A stretch of 12,046 nucleotides of DNA from Alphaproteobacteria bacterium. Lineage in GTDB: Bacteria > Pseudomonadota > Alphaproteobacteria > Rs-D84. Below, one piece after another: positions 5,205 to 12,046 of this stretch. A program made the position numbers and the translations under genes. Every line of letters begins with the position of its first letter. Within the stretch, counting starts at the first letter, position 1. The DNA is taken from the NCBI GenBank assembly GCA_017425725.1, contig JAFOXU010000040.1:1-12046 (forward strand). The letters are read 5' to 3'. The notes beneath the pieces were generated by a model. It saw only the letters and a list, made by a program, of their open reading frames with translations. It was not told the DNA's origin and did no database searches.

Positions 5205-6098
5205 ATGTTAACACCAAATATTGACACCGGTTCACAAAATTTGACACCGACAATCAATGACATTTATGGTATGGTTGAAACCATTGCCCGTCAAGTAATT
5301 ATGGGCGTAAAATCAACAAATCCACTTGCAGTGTTCAGTAAAGGAACAATCGATCGTGGAACAATCGTTCAAGAAGTTCTCGTCGGACTTGCTGAAAAAT
5401 ACGCATTCAATAAAAATGCGGTTGATCAACTTGTTGCAAGCGATCCGGATTTAGCAATCAGATATTATGACGATTGGACAACCGGACAATACGAAACAAC
5501 AGTCCGTGACGACGAAATCAGAAAAGTTGTAATTGGTTCAACAAGCAAAGAAGAAATCGCAGAACGTATTGTCGGCAGTTTGACAGAATCAGACGGACAC
5601 GATCAATTCGTTGCATTGAAAGCCGTTTTGAAACAATTCGCAACAGACCATTCAACAAGTGCCGGAAAACCAGCAAATACAACCGAACTTTTAACATTGG
5701 TTAGAAATGTTATTGATACAATGACATTTACGAATAACAAATATTGTCCAGCCGGTATTGAAACAAGAACCGCAATCGACGATATTTATATTTTAATGCC
5801 ATTCAATGTTAGAAACAAAATCGACGTTGAAACACTTGCACAAGTGTTCAATCTTGAAAAAGCGGAAATGATTTCAAGAATCATTCCTATTGACACAACC
5901 GATTCAAAAGTTTTCATTGCAGACAAGAACGCAATTTTCCATTACAATCGTTTGAAAGAAATGACAAGCGTTTACAATGCAAAAGCAAGATATATGAATT
6001 ATTTCTATACAACCGACGATTTGTATGGTTATTCGCCATTGTTCAAAATGACTTGGATCGACGCAACATCAATCGTTCCAGCAGAAGAACAAGCATAA
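5205..6098 (+). CDS. Major capsid protein (phi29 gp8-like, short form)
   Basis: Forms the prohead shell. Residues 39-63 (NPLAVFSKGTIDRGTIVQEV...) match the conserved NPL-x-x-F-x-KG-x(3)-G-x-x-V-x-E signature of phi29-type capsid proteins. The later stretch YETTVRDDEIRKVV and EEIAERIVGSL resembles the region that follows the signature in that family. At 297 aa it is much shorter than phi29 gp8 (448 aa), consistent with absence of the C-terminal Ig-like domain. The gene lies immediately after the scaffold, with AGGAGAAG before its ATG, and a hairpin follows its stop, which would keep capsid mRNA in excess over downstream genes. The call is secure from signature plus order. Confidence 0.92.
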   Translation: MLTPNIDTGSQNLTPTINDIYGMVETIARQVIMGVKSTNPLAVFSKGTIDRGTIVQEVLVGLAEKYAFNKNAVDQLVASDPDLAIRYYDDWTTGQYETTVRDDEIRKVVIGSTSKEEIAERIVGSLTESDGHDQFVALKAVLKQFATDHSTSAGKPANTTELLTLVRNVIDTMTFTNNKYCPAGIETRTAIDDIYILMPFNVRNKIDVETLAQVFNLEKAEMISRIIPIDTTDSKVFIADKNAIFHYNRLKEMTSVYNAKARYMNYFYTTDDLYGYSPLFKMTWIDATSIVPAEEQA

Positions 6099-6105
6099 AC
6101 ACCAC

Positions 6106-6137
6106 AACGGGCGTCAAAATGACGTCCGTTTATTTTA
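6106..6137 (+). terminator. Hairpin after capsid gene (attenuating terminator)
   Basis: Arms aacgggcgtca (6106-6116) and tgacgtccgtt (6120-6130) pair over 11 bp with one G-U, loop AAA, followed by the T-rich tattttat. It sits eight bases after the capsid stop inside the late operon, so it probably terminates part of the transcripts or protects the 3' end of capsid mRNA. Confidence 0.7.
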
Positions 6138-6149
6138 TAGGAGATTAAA

Positions 6150-7049
6150 ATGTCAAGAGAAATCAAAAAACTACCAACACCCGTTTCCGACGAATATGAA
6201 TATTCGGTTTTGCGTGCAAAGTTGCGTGACATTGAATATGACGAATTTATTGATTTGATTTGCAATGCAGTATATATTGACGGATTGCCGGCAGACGTTC
6301 CACAATCTTTTGTTATTCGAAAACTTATCGAACACGGAAGAATCGGCGTATATAACAATATGTGGTTGCCAGCAAGCGTTGCAGGACGTCCAAATTTGTA
6401 TGGAATTTCGAAAGAATGGTTTTTAGTTGGTGAAAATGGAAAAACATTCACAATTTCAGACGACAGAATCAACGCCGTGATTCGTTTGCGTCCGTCAGCA
6501 AGACCATTGAAAGAATGGTTGTATGAAGAATCCGACAATCTTGCATATATCAAAATGACAATTCGTGCGAATTTGATTGCGTGTCAAAACACCGAAGTGT
6601 ATGAATGCGGAAACAAAGCAACCGCAGACGAAATGAAAACCGTTTTTCAAAAACGTGCATTAGGTATGCCGGCAATATTTTCACGCAAGGAAGGAATGGC
6701 GGACAATACAAAAAATCTTGGTTCAAAAACTGAATTCATTGCAGACAGATTGACACAACTTTATGTTGAAAACAAAAATCGTGTCAAAGAACGTTTGGGT
6801 ATTTTGACCGCAAATTCTGAAAAACGTGAACGTGTTCAATCACTTGAAATTACAGCCAGCGTTGGCGAAATTGTCGATTCGATTTATACATTCATTGACA
6901 CATTCAACGAAGACGCAAAATTTTATGGTATACCACAACGTATGCGTTTGAACGGAACAATTGAAGATTTATACGCAAATGCAATGTATACAGAAGACGG
7001 AGAAACACAAAATGAAATTGAAAAAGGAGAAGACGAAAATGATTCTTAA
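6150..7049 (+). CDS. Connector / upper collar (portal) protein (phi29 gp10-like)
   Basis: The 299-aa product is close to phi29 gp10 (309 aa), the dodecameric portal that joins head, tail and packaging motor. The diagnostic stretch is at 216-237, where LGI-x(5)-EKRERV-x(3)-E-x-x-AS corresponds to the conserved KRERV...E block of this family. The LPASVAGRPNLYG run (73-85) recalls the gp10 'LP...GP.N.YG' stretch and is followed by the family-like W(x)n-VG-x-NG. A strongly acidic C-terminal tail (283-299) is present. AGGAGATT precedes the ATG. The last 11 nt overlap the next gene, whose ribosome site lies within this one. Confidence 0.92.
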   Translation: MSREIKKLPTPVSDEYEYSVLRAKLRDIEYDEFIDLICNAVYIDGLPADVPQSFVIRKLIEHGRIGVYNNMWLPASVAGRPNLYGISKEWFLVGENGKTFTISDDRINAVIRLRPSARPLKEWLYEESDNLAYIKMTIRANLIACQNTEVYECGNKATADEMKTVFQKRALGMPAIFSRKEGMADNTKNLGSKTEFIADRLTQLYVENKNRVKERLGILTANSEKRERVQSLEITASVGEIVDSIYTFIDTFNEDAKFYGIPQRMRLNGTIEDLYANAMYTEDGETQNEIEKGEDENDS

Positions 7050-7440
7050 TATTTTAAAATGGATCGGAACAATTGCGTCGGTCGTTTCACTTGTTGTTGG
7101 AATTATTATCGCAATTAAAAACGGACATTTCAAAAAACTTTTGGGATTGTATCACGTAACAAAACAAAAAGTTGCCGAAGCCGAAAAGATTTTTGGGCAA
7201 GGAAACGGCGACAAAAAATTTGCGTTTGTTTTCGCGCAATTGATTGCGTATTGTGCAACAAATAAAATCAAATACACCGACGCAGAAATTGAAAATAAAA
7301 TCAATGACGAAGTCAAATTTATGAATACACATAAGGAATTAGAAAACGAAGCGTTTCAATCCGACAACAAAATTGAATTTATTTCAGAAAATATTGCAAG
7401 TGATTCAACACATAATCAAACTATTTTAGGGAGAATGTAA
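7039..7440 (+). CDS. Holin-like protein, one N-terminal membrane segment (LLH-type pattern)
   Basis: The 133-aa product has a membrane helix at about residues 7-27, a short basic stretch (KNGHFKK), then a soluble helical domain. Residues 43-95 (QKVAEAEKIFGQGNGDKKFA..., then NKIKYTDAEIENKI) follow the pattern of the Lactobacillus LL-H-type holin family: a helix, a G-(E/D)KK motif, a conserved hydrophobic helix, then 'T-x-x-x-I-x-x-x-I'. If right, it would permeabilise the membrane at lysis. No endolysin gene accompanies it, which weakens the functional inference; a membrane-bound virion or assembly factor is the alternative. ATG 7039 follows AAGGAGA; longer in-frame starts lie inside the connector gene without ribosome sites. 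Confidence 0.6.
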   Translation: MILNILKWIGTIASVVSLVVGIIIAIKNGHFKKLLGLYHVTKQKVAEAEKIFGQGNGDKKFAFVFAQLIAYCATNKIKYTDAEIENKINDEVKFMNTHKELENEAFQSDNKIEFISENIASDSTHNQTILGRM

Positions 7441-7442
7441 TA

Positions 7443-8402
7443 ATGGAAAGATTTTCAAATTTTCCGCAAACAATTGATCCAGTCAAAAGCCAAACAATTC
7501 TTGAACAATTTCTTGAACTTAATAACAACGTTGAAAAAATCAATCAAGGTTATAACGAACTTGCACCACAAGTTGACATCAACACAAACGATATTTCACA
7601 ATTAAAAACACAAGTTATCGAATCGGGGACACGTGTCAAAATAAACGGACAAGTTGTTGCAGAATGGAGTCCGGATGTTTTAAGTTCAGACGTTGCAACA
7701 AACACAGAAGATATTGAACAAATCAGACTTGCACAATCAAGTGATTCACTTGCGATTGTTGCTTTACAAAGTGACAACATAACAAACAAACAAAATATTT
7801 CAAGTTTGCAAAGTGACAACATCACAAATCAACAAAATATTTCAAGTTTGCAAAGTGACAACATCACAAATCAACAAAATATTTCAGATTTACAAGGCGA
7901 AACATCGTATTTATACCAACAAGAAGCACGTTCATTAAAAACACCATTAACCCCACCAACTACACCAAATCTTATTGGTGTTGACACTTCAAATTCACAA
8001 GTTTTAATTCCTTTATTGGATTTATTTCCTATTGGAACAATTATTTCAAAAGATGTGGATATAAGTCCAGCAAGTTATATTGGTGGAACTTGGCAGAAAT
8101 TACCCGGAGGTTATGCATTATGGACGACAACAAGTGGTGCAGGTGAAACTATTAATGCAGGTTTACCAAATATTACCGGAACATTTAGAAATGACGGAAT
8201 TAGGGGAACAGCGTCGGAATTAATTAGTGGTGCATTTAGTTTAGTTCAAGGATATGAAAGTTTTGGAGCATATAATCCGGGTGGTGATTTATGTGTAAAT
8301 GATTGGAGTTTTGACGCTTCAAAATCAAACACAATTTATGGAAATTCAACAACAGTTCAACCACCAGCATATAAAGTTTATGCTTGGAGAAGAATTTCAT
8401 AA
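7443..8402 (+). CDS. Tail or head fibre protein, trimeric coiled coil with collar-type C-terminal domain
   Basis: The 319-aa product is a probable receptor-binding fibre. Residues 1-160 are helical, including three 14-residue repeats at 108-149 (unit LQSDNITNQQNISS, two heptads each), typical of a trimeric stalk. A Thr/Pro hinge (167-176) leads to a C-terminal domain of the kind found on many phage baseplate and fibre proteins: FPIGTI (195-200), GGTW (214-217), GLPNITG (240-246), and a final block with YGNSTTVQPPAY (299-310) and YAWRR. The end is intact. Codon use shifts inside the gene: the C-terminal half favours TTA, AGA and GAT over the TTG, CGT and GAC of the virion genes, as expected for an exchanged tip domain. 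AGGGAG lies 8 nt before the ATG. Confidence 0.85.
   Translation: MERFSNFPQTIDPVKSQTILEQFLELNNNVEKINQGYNELAPQVDINTNDISQLKTQVIESGTRVKINGQVVAEWSPDVLSSDVATNTEDIEQIRLAQSSDSLAIVALQSDNITNKQNISSLQSDNITNQQNISSLQSDNITNQQNISDLQGETSYLYQQEARSLKTPLTPPTTPNLIGVDTSNSQVLIPLLDLFPIGTIISKDVDISPASYIGGTWQKLPGGYALWTTTSGAGETINAGLPNITGTFRNDGIRGTASELISGAFSLVQGYESFGAYNPGGDLCVNDWSFDASKSNTIYGNSTTVQPPAYKVYAWRRIS
7764..7889 (+). repeat. Three tandem 42-bp coding repeats in the fibre stalk
   Basis: Units 7764-7805, 7806-7847 and 7848-7889 each encode 14 residues. Units 2 and 3 differ in only two bases (AGT versus GAT in the last codon), unit 1 in a few more. This is an expandable coiled-coil repeat that can change fibre length by recombination. 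Confidence 0.9.
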
Positions 8403-8416
8403 GAAAGGAGCAAGAA

Positions 8417-8857
8417 ATGAAGATTTATAACGAAACAAAATCACAGGTTTTAGAAAACCCTGATTTAACAAAAGGATATTTGAAACAAGATAAAATTGTT
8501 ACTAAAACAATTCCTGCAACCGAAGAAATTAAAGAACAATTTCACTATGTAACAATCAAAGAATATGAAAATGGTGGAAAAGATATGGAAAAGGTTATTG
8601 ATCTAGAATATCAACCAGCAAATCCTGAATCCTATGAATATGAAGATATACAAGTTTATATTTTGTTTACAGAAGAACAATTGAAAAATAACCGAATTGT
8701 AGAAATAAAAACAAGACTTGACGAACTCAACAAAGATTTTATTCAATATTATCTTGGTGCAGTGATTTCAAACATTGACGACAAGAAAATTGAATTTATT
8801 TCATTACATAATGAATTGCGTGAAATACTTGGAAAAGAACCACGTATTTATAAATAG
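8417..8857 (+). CDS. Fibre-associated protein, candidate fibre assembly factor
   Basis: The 146-aa product has a beta-like N-terminal part (1-90) and a helical C-terminal part (95-146, NNRIVEIKTRLDELNKDFIQ and onward). Small proteins of this layout often follow fibre genes in phages of low-GC Gram-positive bacteria, where they act as chaperones or minor fibre parts. That is family analogy, not proof. Its base composition and codons (AGA, GAT, CCT, TTA) match the fibre tip rather than the collar genes on either side, so the two probably moved together. ATG 8417 follows AAAGGAGC, an unusually strong site with slightly different sequence from the AGGAGA used elsewhere. Confidence 0.7.
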   Translation: MKIYNETKSQVLENPDLTKGYLKQDKIVTKTIPATEEIKEQFHYVTIKEYENGGKDMEKVIDLEYQPANPESYEYEDIQVYILFTEEQLKNNRIVEIKTRLDELNKDFIQYYLGAVISNIDDKKIEFISLHNELREILGKEPRIYK

Positions 8858-8866
8858 GAGAAACAA

Positions 8867-9343
8867 ATGGCAAAATATACAATTAGATTGGAAGATTATT
8901 TGACAAAATATGGTTATACATTGCCGGTTGCGTTTGACGACGTGCCGGCAGTGAATAACGTTTCATTTTCTGAATTGTTTACACAATATTATTCAGATTG
9001 GGAAATCGGGTTCGAAACACCGGAATTGTTTCAAACAAAACTAAACGTCCACGCACAAATTATTTGTCCGTTCTATACCGCCAAAATTGACGCAATTCAA
9101 GAAAAAATTGATTCCGGAATTTTCAATTCTGAAATGCAAAAGACAATTCGCAATTATGTGAATCCGTCAGACATTCAGAATTTGAACAATTCAACCGGTT
9201 CAGACGCACAAACAGAAACATTGACCGGTTTGCACACAAGTGAATCAATGATTGACGCCATTGTGAAATATCAAAACGACATCCGAAATTTATATTTTGA
9301 TTTGTTGAAAGAATTCGAAAATCTATTTACGGGGTTATTGTAA
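8867..9343 (+). CDS. Lower collar protein (phi29 gp11-like, short form)
   Basis: The lower collar links the connector to the tail knob. Residues 45-59 (WEIGFETPELFQTKL) and P68-FY-TAKI match the conserved 'EIGFET...F...L......P.Y' block of phi29-type lower collar proteins. At 158 aa it is about half the length of phi29 gp11 (293 aa); the C-terminus (residues 115-158) is Thr/Ser-rich then helical. It is complete: AGGAGAAAC precedes the ATG and the stop lies one base before the tail-knob ATG. Position between fibre module and knob supports the call. Confidence 0.8.
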   Translation: MAKYTIRLEDYLTKYGYTLPVAFDDVPAVNNVSFSELFTQYYSDWEIGFETPELFQTKLNVHAQIICPFYTAKIDAIQEKIDSGIFNSEMQKTIRNYVNPSDIQNLNNSTGSDAQTETLTGLHTSESMIDAIVKYQNDIRNLYFDLLKEFENLFTGLL

Positions 9344-9344
9344 T

Positions 9345-10946
9345 ATGTTACATTTAACATTTTATCGTGGCGTTCCATTCGACAGAGAACAACAAAATGT
9401 TCTATATGTTGATAATGACAAACGAAACGAATTTTTATCACAATATATTGTGCCGATTCAGACATTGCGTATTGATCAATTTGCGTTGCTAGGTTCGACA
9501 AACAATCCATTTTTGGTTGTTAGTTTGGACAAAGAACCATTCAATGTGAACTATTTGAAAGTTATTCAATCATTACAAAATGCAAATGGCAACGTTATTG
9601 AAGAACGTTTGTTGTTCTATTATGTTGATAATTATGAAATGGTTGGAACGGACGCAGTGCGTTTGAACTTGACAATGGATTATTTTCAAACATATTTCAA
9701 TGGTTATGATATGACAACAAATGAAATGAAACGTCCGGAAATCAAAAACGCATTGGTCACACAAGGACACGGATTTGAACAAGGTGGAGAAATTGAAGAA
9801 ATCATTCAAGGTGATAAAGTTCAAGAATATTTCACAATTGAAAAACCATTCACACGTTTTGGATTTTATCTTGTTTTGCACACATTGACTGAATCAAATC
9901 TTTTGAATGAAACTTGTTTGATTTCACAAAGAACATACACAACATATGAAGAAGCCATTCGTGAAATGACAAAAATTTCACAGATTGGAACAATTATTGT
10001 AAGAACCGGAACAACGGAGATTTCACAAGATTCAGTCACACACCACATTTTGAATGCGTATTTGATTCCGGCGGATTTTATTGTCAATAATTTTTTAGTG
10101 AATGCAAAATTGGCAACCGCATATTTTGATTCAGAAGAAACAAATTCAATTTTCTTTTATACCGCAAATTTGGGTGTTGACAAAACACCACGTCGTTTTT
10201 CAAGTTTTAAACAATATGACGTTAAACCAAATGAAAGTGAAATCACACTTTTTGGAACGGGTGCAAATAATATTGAATTGAAATACAACGGAAAAATATA
10301 CGAAGCCGTGATTCAAATGGTTATCGCAAACGATTTGACAATCAATCTTGTTTGTGACAAACAAATCATTTCTATTGAATCAGATTATGAAATCAATGTG
10401 ACATATGACGAATATACAAATTATATGGCACAAAACGTCAATTCAAGAAAGTTTTCAACCATATCAAAAGCAGTTGCCGGAGCGACGGCGTTTGGCGCGG
10501 GTATTGGCGAAATGGCGGGCGGAAATATTGCCGGCGGTTTAAAAACCGCATTGCTTGGCGTCGGTGCAAGTGCAATCGCAATTGGACAAGAACAATCGTC
10601 ATTGAAAGATATGGACAGCAAACCACCAACATTGCAAAGTGACACCGGCAGTTTGATCGTTTTGGATTATTATGGCGGACTTGCAACCATACGAATGAAA
10701 CCAGCACACCAAAATGTGATTCAAATATATAACAAATATTTCGGATTCAAATTCAACGGATTCAACGAAACATTAAATCTTGAAAAACAAACAGAAACAC
10801 AGAAATTTCGTTTTTGTCAATGTGCATACTTGTCAATGATTGGAGATTTCAATTTTGAAATCAAAGAACGTTTGGAATCATATTTTAAACGTGGTATTCG
10901 TTTATGGTATGACAAAGACACGTTTTTAAACGGATTTGAACCATAA
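9345..10946 (+). CDS. Tail knob protein (phi29 gp9-like)
   Basis: The 533-aa product forms the distal tail tube. The N-terminal region up to about residue 120 matches the family layout: short opening strands, 'N.LY' (18-21), and RLLFYYVDNYEMV...LNLTMDYFQTY (88-117), corresponding to the 'YYFITDMEYV...ELDVIQTW' block of gp9. Residues 375-415 are a long Gly/Ala-rich hydrophobic segment (KAVAGATAFGAGIGEMAGG...), the counterpart of the gp9 loops that block the tube and form a membrane pore at DNA ejection. phi29 gp9 is 599 aa. The ribosome site (ggggtt, 9331-9336) is the weakest of the late genes, so translation probably depends on coupling to the lower collar gene. Confidence 0.88.
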   Translation: MLHLTFYRGVPFDREQQNVLYVDNDKRNEFLSQYIVPIQTLRIDQFALLGSTNNPFLVVSLDKEPFNVNYLKVIQSLQNANGNVIEERLLFYYVDNYEMVGTDAVRLNLTMDYFQTYFNGYDMTTNEMKRPEIKNALVTQGHGFEQGGEIEEIIQGDKVQEYFTIEKPFTRFGFYLVLHTLTESNLLNETCLISQRTYTTYEEAIREMTKISQIGTIIVRTGTTEISQDSVTHHILNAYLIPADFIVNNFLVNAKLATAYFDSEETNSIFFYTANLGVDKTPRRFSSFKQYDVKPNESEITLFGTGANNIELKYNGKIYEAVIQMVIANDLTINLVCDKQIISIESDYEINVTYDEYTNYMAQNVNSRKFSTISKAVAGATAFGAGIGEMAGGNIAGGLKTALLGVGASAIAIGQEQSSLKDMDSKPPTLQSDTGSLIVLDYYGGLATIRMKPAHQNVIQIYNKYFGFKFNGFNETLNLEKQTETQKFRFCQCAYLSMIGDFNFEIKERLESYFKRGIRLWYDKDTFLNGFEP

Positions 10947-10956
10947 GGAGATAAAA

Positions 10957-12009
10957 ATGGCGTTTTATGACAACCGAAAATTGCAATCGCACAATGCGGT
11001 TTTGAATATGACAGACGGAGCAAGAAATGCGGGCAAAACGTGGTCGCACAAAATACGTGCGTTGATTCGACAAGTTCAACACGGCACAAAGGTTGTGTGG
11101 TTGCGTTATTTCCGCAAGGACGTCAAGGAAACAATGAAAAAAGCGTTCTATTCAAAAAAGTTGATTGACCACGTGAACAAATTGAAAGGTTGGAATTTAA
11201 CGCTTGACAATTTCAGACAAGACGGAAATTTTGTTTATTTCCGCAAAGATAAAAAATCAAAATGGCAATGGTTTATTTCCGTTTATGCCCTATCAGACGA
11301 ACAAGCAATCAAGTCCGCAGACGATCCGGACGTTGACACAATCGTGTTTGAAGAATATCGAATCACACCGGAAAAATTGTCACGTTATCGTGGAAATCCC
11401 GTCACAGACTTTTTGTCAATTTGGGTTACAACAAAACGTGACAACAAGGTGGTCGCATTCTTAATTGGCAACAAAGAAGAAATAAGCGATCCGATAAAAA
11501 ATTATTTTAATATAAAACCACTTGACGTCAATTTTCAAGGAATAAAAACGTTTAAAAATGGAACTATTGCAGTTGAACAAATCAACGACGTTCCGGACGA
11601 AATCAACAGCGATTTTGACGTAAAATTCAAAGAATTGTTAGACGGAACAAGTTATGGTGACTTTTTGTATAAAGGCGAAATCCGTTGTGTTGATAAAACA
11701 AGAATCAAAAAGAAACCACTACATTGTCAAATATATTGCAGTTTTGATTGTGGTGTTCCGGTTAGTGCATATATTGATAAACTTGGTTATATCTATTTTG
11801 CACAAGGAATTGACAAATCACGAACCATAGCGTGTGACAAGCAGTCAAGAAAATATCGTTCCGTGTTCGTAATATCAAGCGAAGACAAAGGACGATTCAG
11901 CACATTAGCATTCGCATATAAAAATAACAAAGTATATTACACAGATAATGTGAGTTACGAACAAGGTTATAAAATTATGCGAACACTTGGAATTGTTAAA
12001 GGCGTATGA
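10957..12009 (+). CDS. DNA packaging ATPase (phi29 gp16-like)
   Basis: Motor ATPase that drives genome packaging through the connector. In the 350-aa product the Walker A motif is GARNAGKT (21-28) and Walker B is VDTIVFEEY (126-134, catalytic E132/E133). The C-terminal half has alternating strands typical of the RNase-H-like domain of phage packaging enzymes (SFDCGVPVSAYIDKLGYIYF region). phi29 gp16 is 332 aa, so it is full length. AAGGAG lies 7 nt before ATG 10957; an ATG at 10936 inside the preceding gene has no site. It ends in TGA within the 5' arm of the final terminator. It is the last gene, as expected. Confidence 0.93.
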   Translation: MAFYDNRKLQSHNAVLNMTDGARNAGKTWSHKIRALIRQVQHGTKVVWLRYFRKDVKETMKKAFYSKKLIDHVNKLKGWNLTLDNFRQDGNFVYFRKDKKSKWQWFISVYALSDEQAIKSADDPDVDTIVFEEYRITPEKLSRYRGNPVTDFLSIWVTTKRDNKVVAFLIGNKEEISDPIKNYFNIKPLDVNFQGIKTFKNGTIAVEQINDVPDEINSDFDVKFKELLDGTSYGDFLYKGEIRCVDKTRIKKKPLHCQIYCSFDCGVPVSAYIDKLGYIYFAQGIDKSRTIACDKQSRKYRSVFVISSEDKGRFSTLAFAYKNNKVYYTDNVSYEQGYKIMRTLGIVKGV

Positions 12010-12030
12010 TTTTCATACGTCTTTTTGTTT
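12001..12030 (+). terminator. Rho-independent terminator overlapping the ATPase stop codon
   Basis: Arms ggcgtatga (12001-12009) and tcatacgtc (12013-12021) pair over nine positions with one G-U, a three-base T loop, then ttttt-g-tttt. The stop codon TGA is the last three bases of the 5' arm. It ends the late transcript. Confidence 0.85.
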
Positions 12031-12046
12031 TGTGCAATTTGCACAA
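12030..12046. repeat. Right copy of 17-nt terminal inverted motif
   Basis: ttgtgcaatttgcacaa is the reverse complement of 51-67 and is cut by the window edge. The left copy is preceded by 50 more bases; if the ends form a longer inverted repeat, the matching 50 bases are missing here. Confidence 0.6.

Noticed and set aside
7764..7889. Spaced repeats resembling a CRISPR array
   Set aside because: Units are contiguous, in frame and encode a coiled coil; there are no spacers.
391..11089. Minus-strand open frames opposite the polymerase, capsid, connector, knob and ATPase genes
   Set aside because: Each lies inside a strong + strand gene, has no ribosome site or family resemblance, and reflects the codon pattern of the opposite strand.
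11204..11464. An 86-aa open frame inside the packaging ATPase gene
   Set aside because: It is out of frame within a well-supported gene, without a ribosome site, and its product shows no recognisable features.
1..12046. Translation by a code with TGA as tryptophan throughout
   Set aside because: All long genes are uninterrupted by TGA and use TGG for their many Trp codons; the final TGA is followed by a terminator. Only TGA 4309 remains ambiguous.
1..12046. Circular or plasmid-like genome
   Set aside because: There is no direct terminal overlap, no plasmid replication gene or partition gene, and the polymerase is of the protein-primed linear type.

Overview
The window looks like a near-complete genome of a very small tailed phage of the phi29 type (protein-primed, linear double-stranded DNA, podovirus virion). 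The evidence is a family-B DNA polymerase with the phi29-type YRGG motif at the left, a phi29-like morphogenesis series (scaffold, major capsid protein, connector, lower collar, tail knob), and a gp16-like packaging ATPase as the last gene. A strong terminator and a short sequence inverted relative to the left end close the right side. All genes are on the + strand. The DNA is AT-rich, nearly every start follows AGGAGA-like Shine-Dalgarno sequences, and promoters have TATTAT -10 boxes. This suggests a low-GC Gram-positive (Bacillota) or Mollicutes-related host using TGA as stop. The host itself cannot be read from the sequence.

Layout. (1) Positions 1-140: non-coding left end with three consecutive palindromes and a probable promoter. 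(2) 141-3027: replication block with DNA polymerase, a small HTH-type protein and a candidate terminal protein (the primer). (3) About 3058: a near-consensus promoter with an extended -10, leading a block of small unknown or accessory genes (3137-4693) that includes a membrane protein, a 63-aa ORF with a possible post-TGA extension, and an SSB-like 91-aa protein. A strong terminator at 4702-4733 closes the block. (4) 4734-4942: an extended -10 promoter without a -35 box, then a structured leader of about 185 nt. (5) 4943-12009: late block in the order scaffold, major capsid protein, (hairpin), connector, holin-like protein, coiled-coil fibre, fibre-associated protein, lower collar, tail knob, packaging ATPase. 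(6) 12001-12046: terminator overlapping the last stop codon, then the 17-nt right terminal motif.

How it works together (inference from phi29-like phages). A terminal protein primes the polymerase at both ends. The HTH protein is a candidate switch for the late promoter, which lacks a -35 box and has an inverted repeat about 90 bp upstream of the expected start. Scaffold and capsid protein build the prohead on the connector, the ATPase packages DNA, and collar, knob and fibre form the short tail. No peptidoglycan hydrolase was recognised anywhere, which is unusual for such a phage. The main items for a second look are the terminal palindromes, the structured late leader (a possible packaging-RNA analogue), the in-frame TGA at 4309, the foreign-looking fibre module and the missing endolysin.
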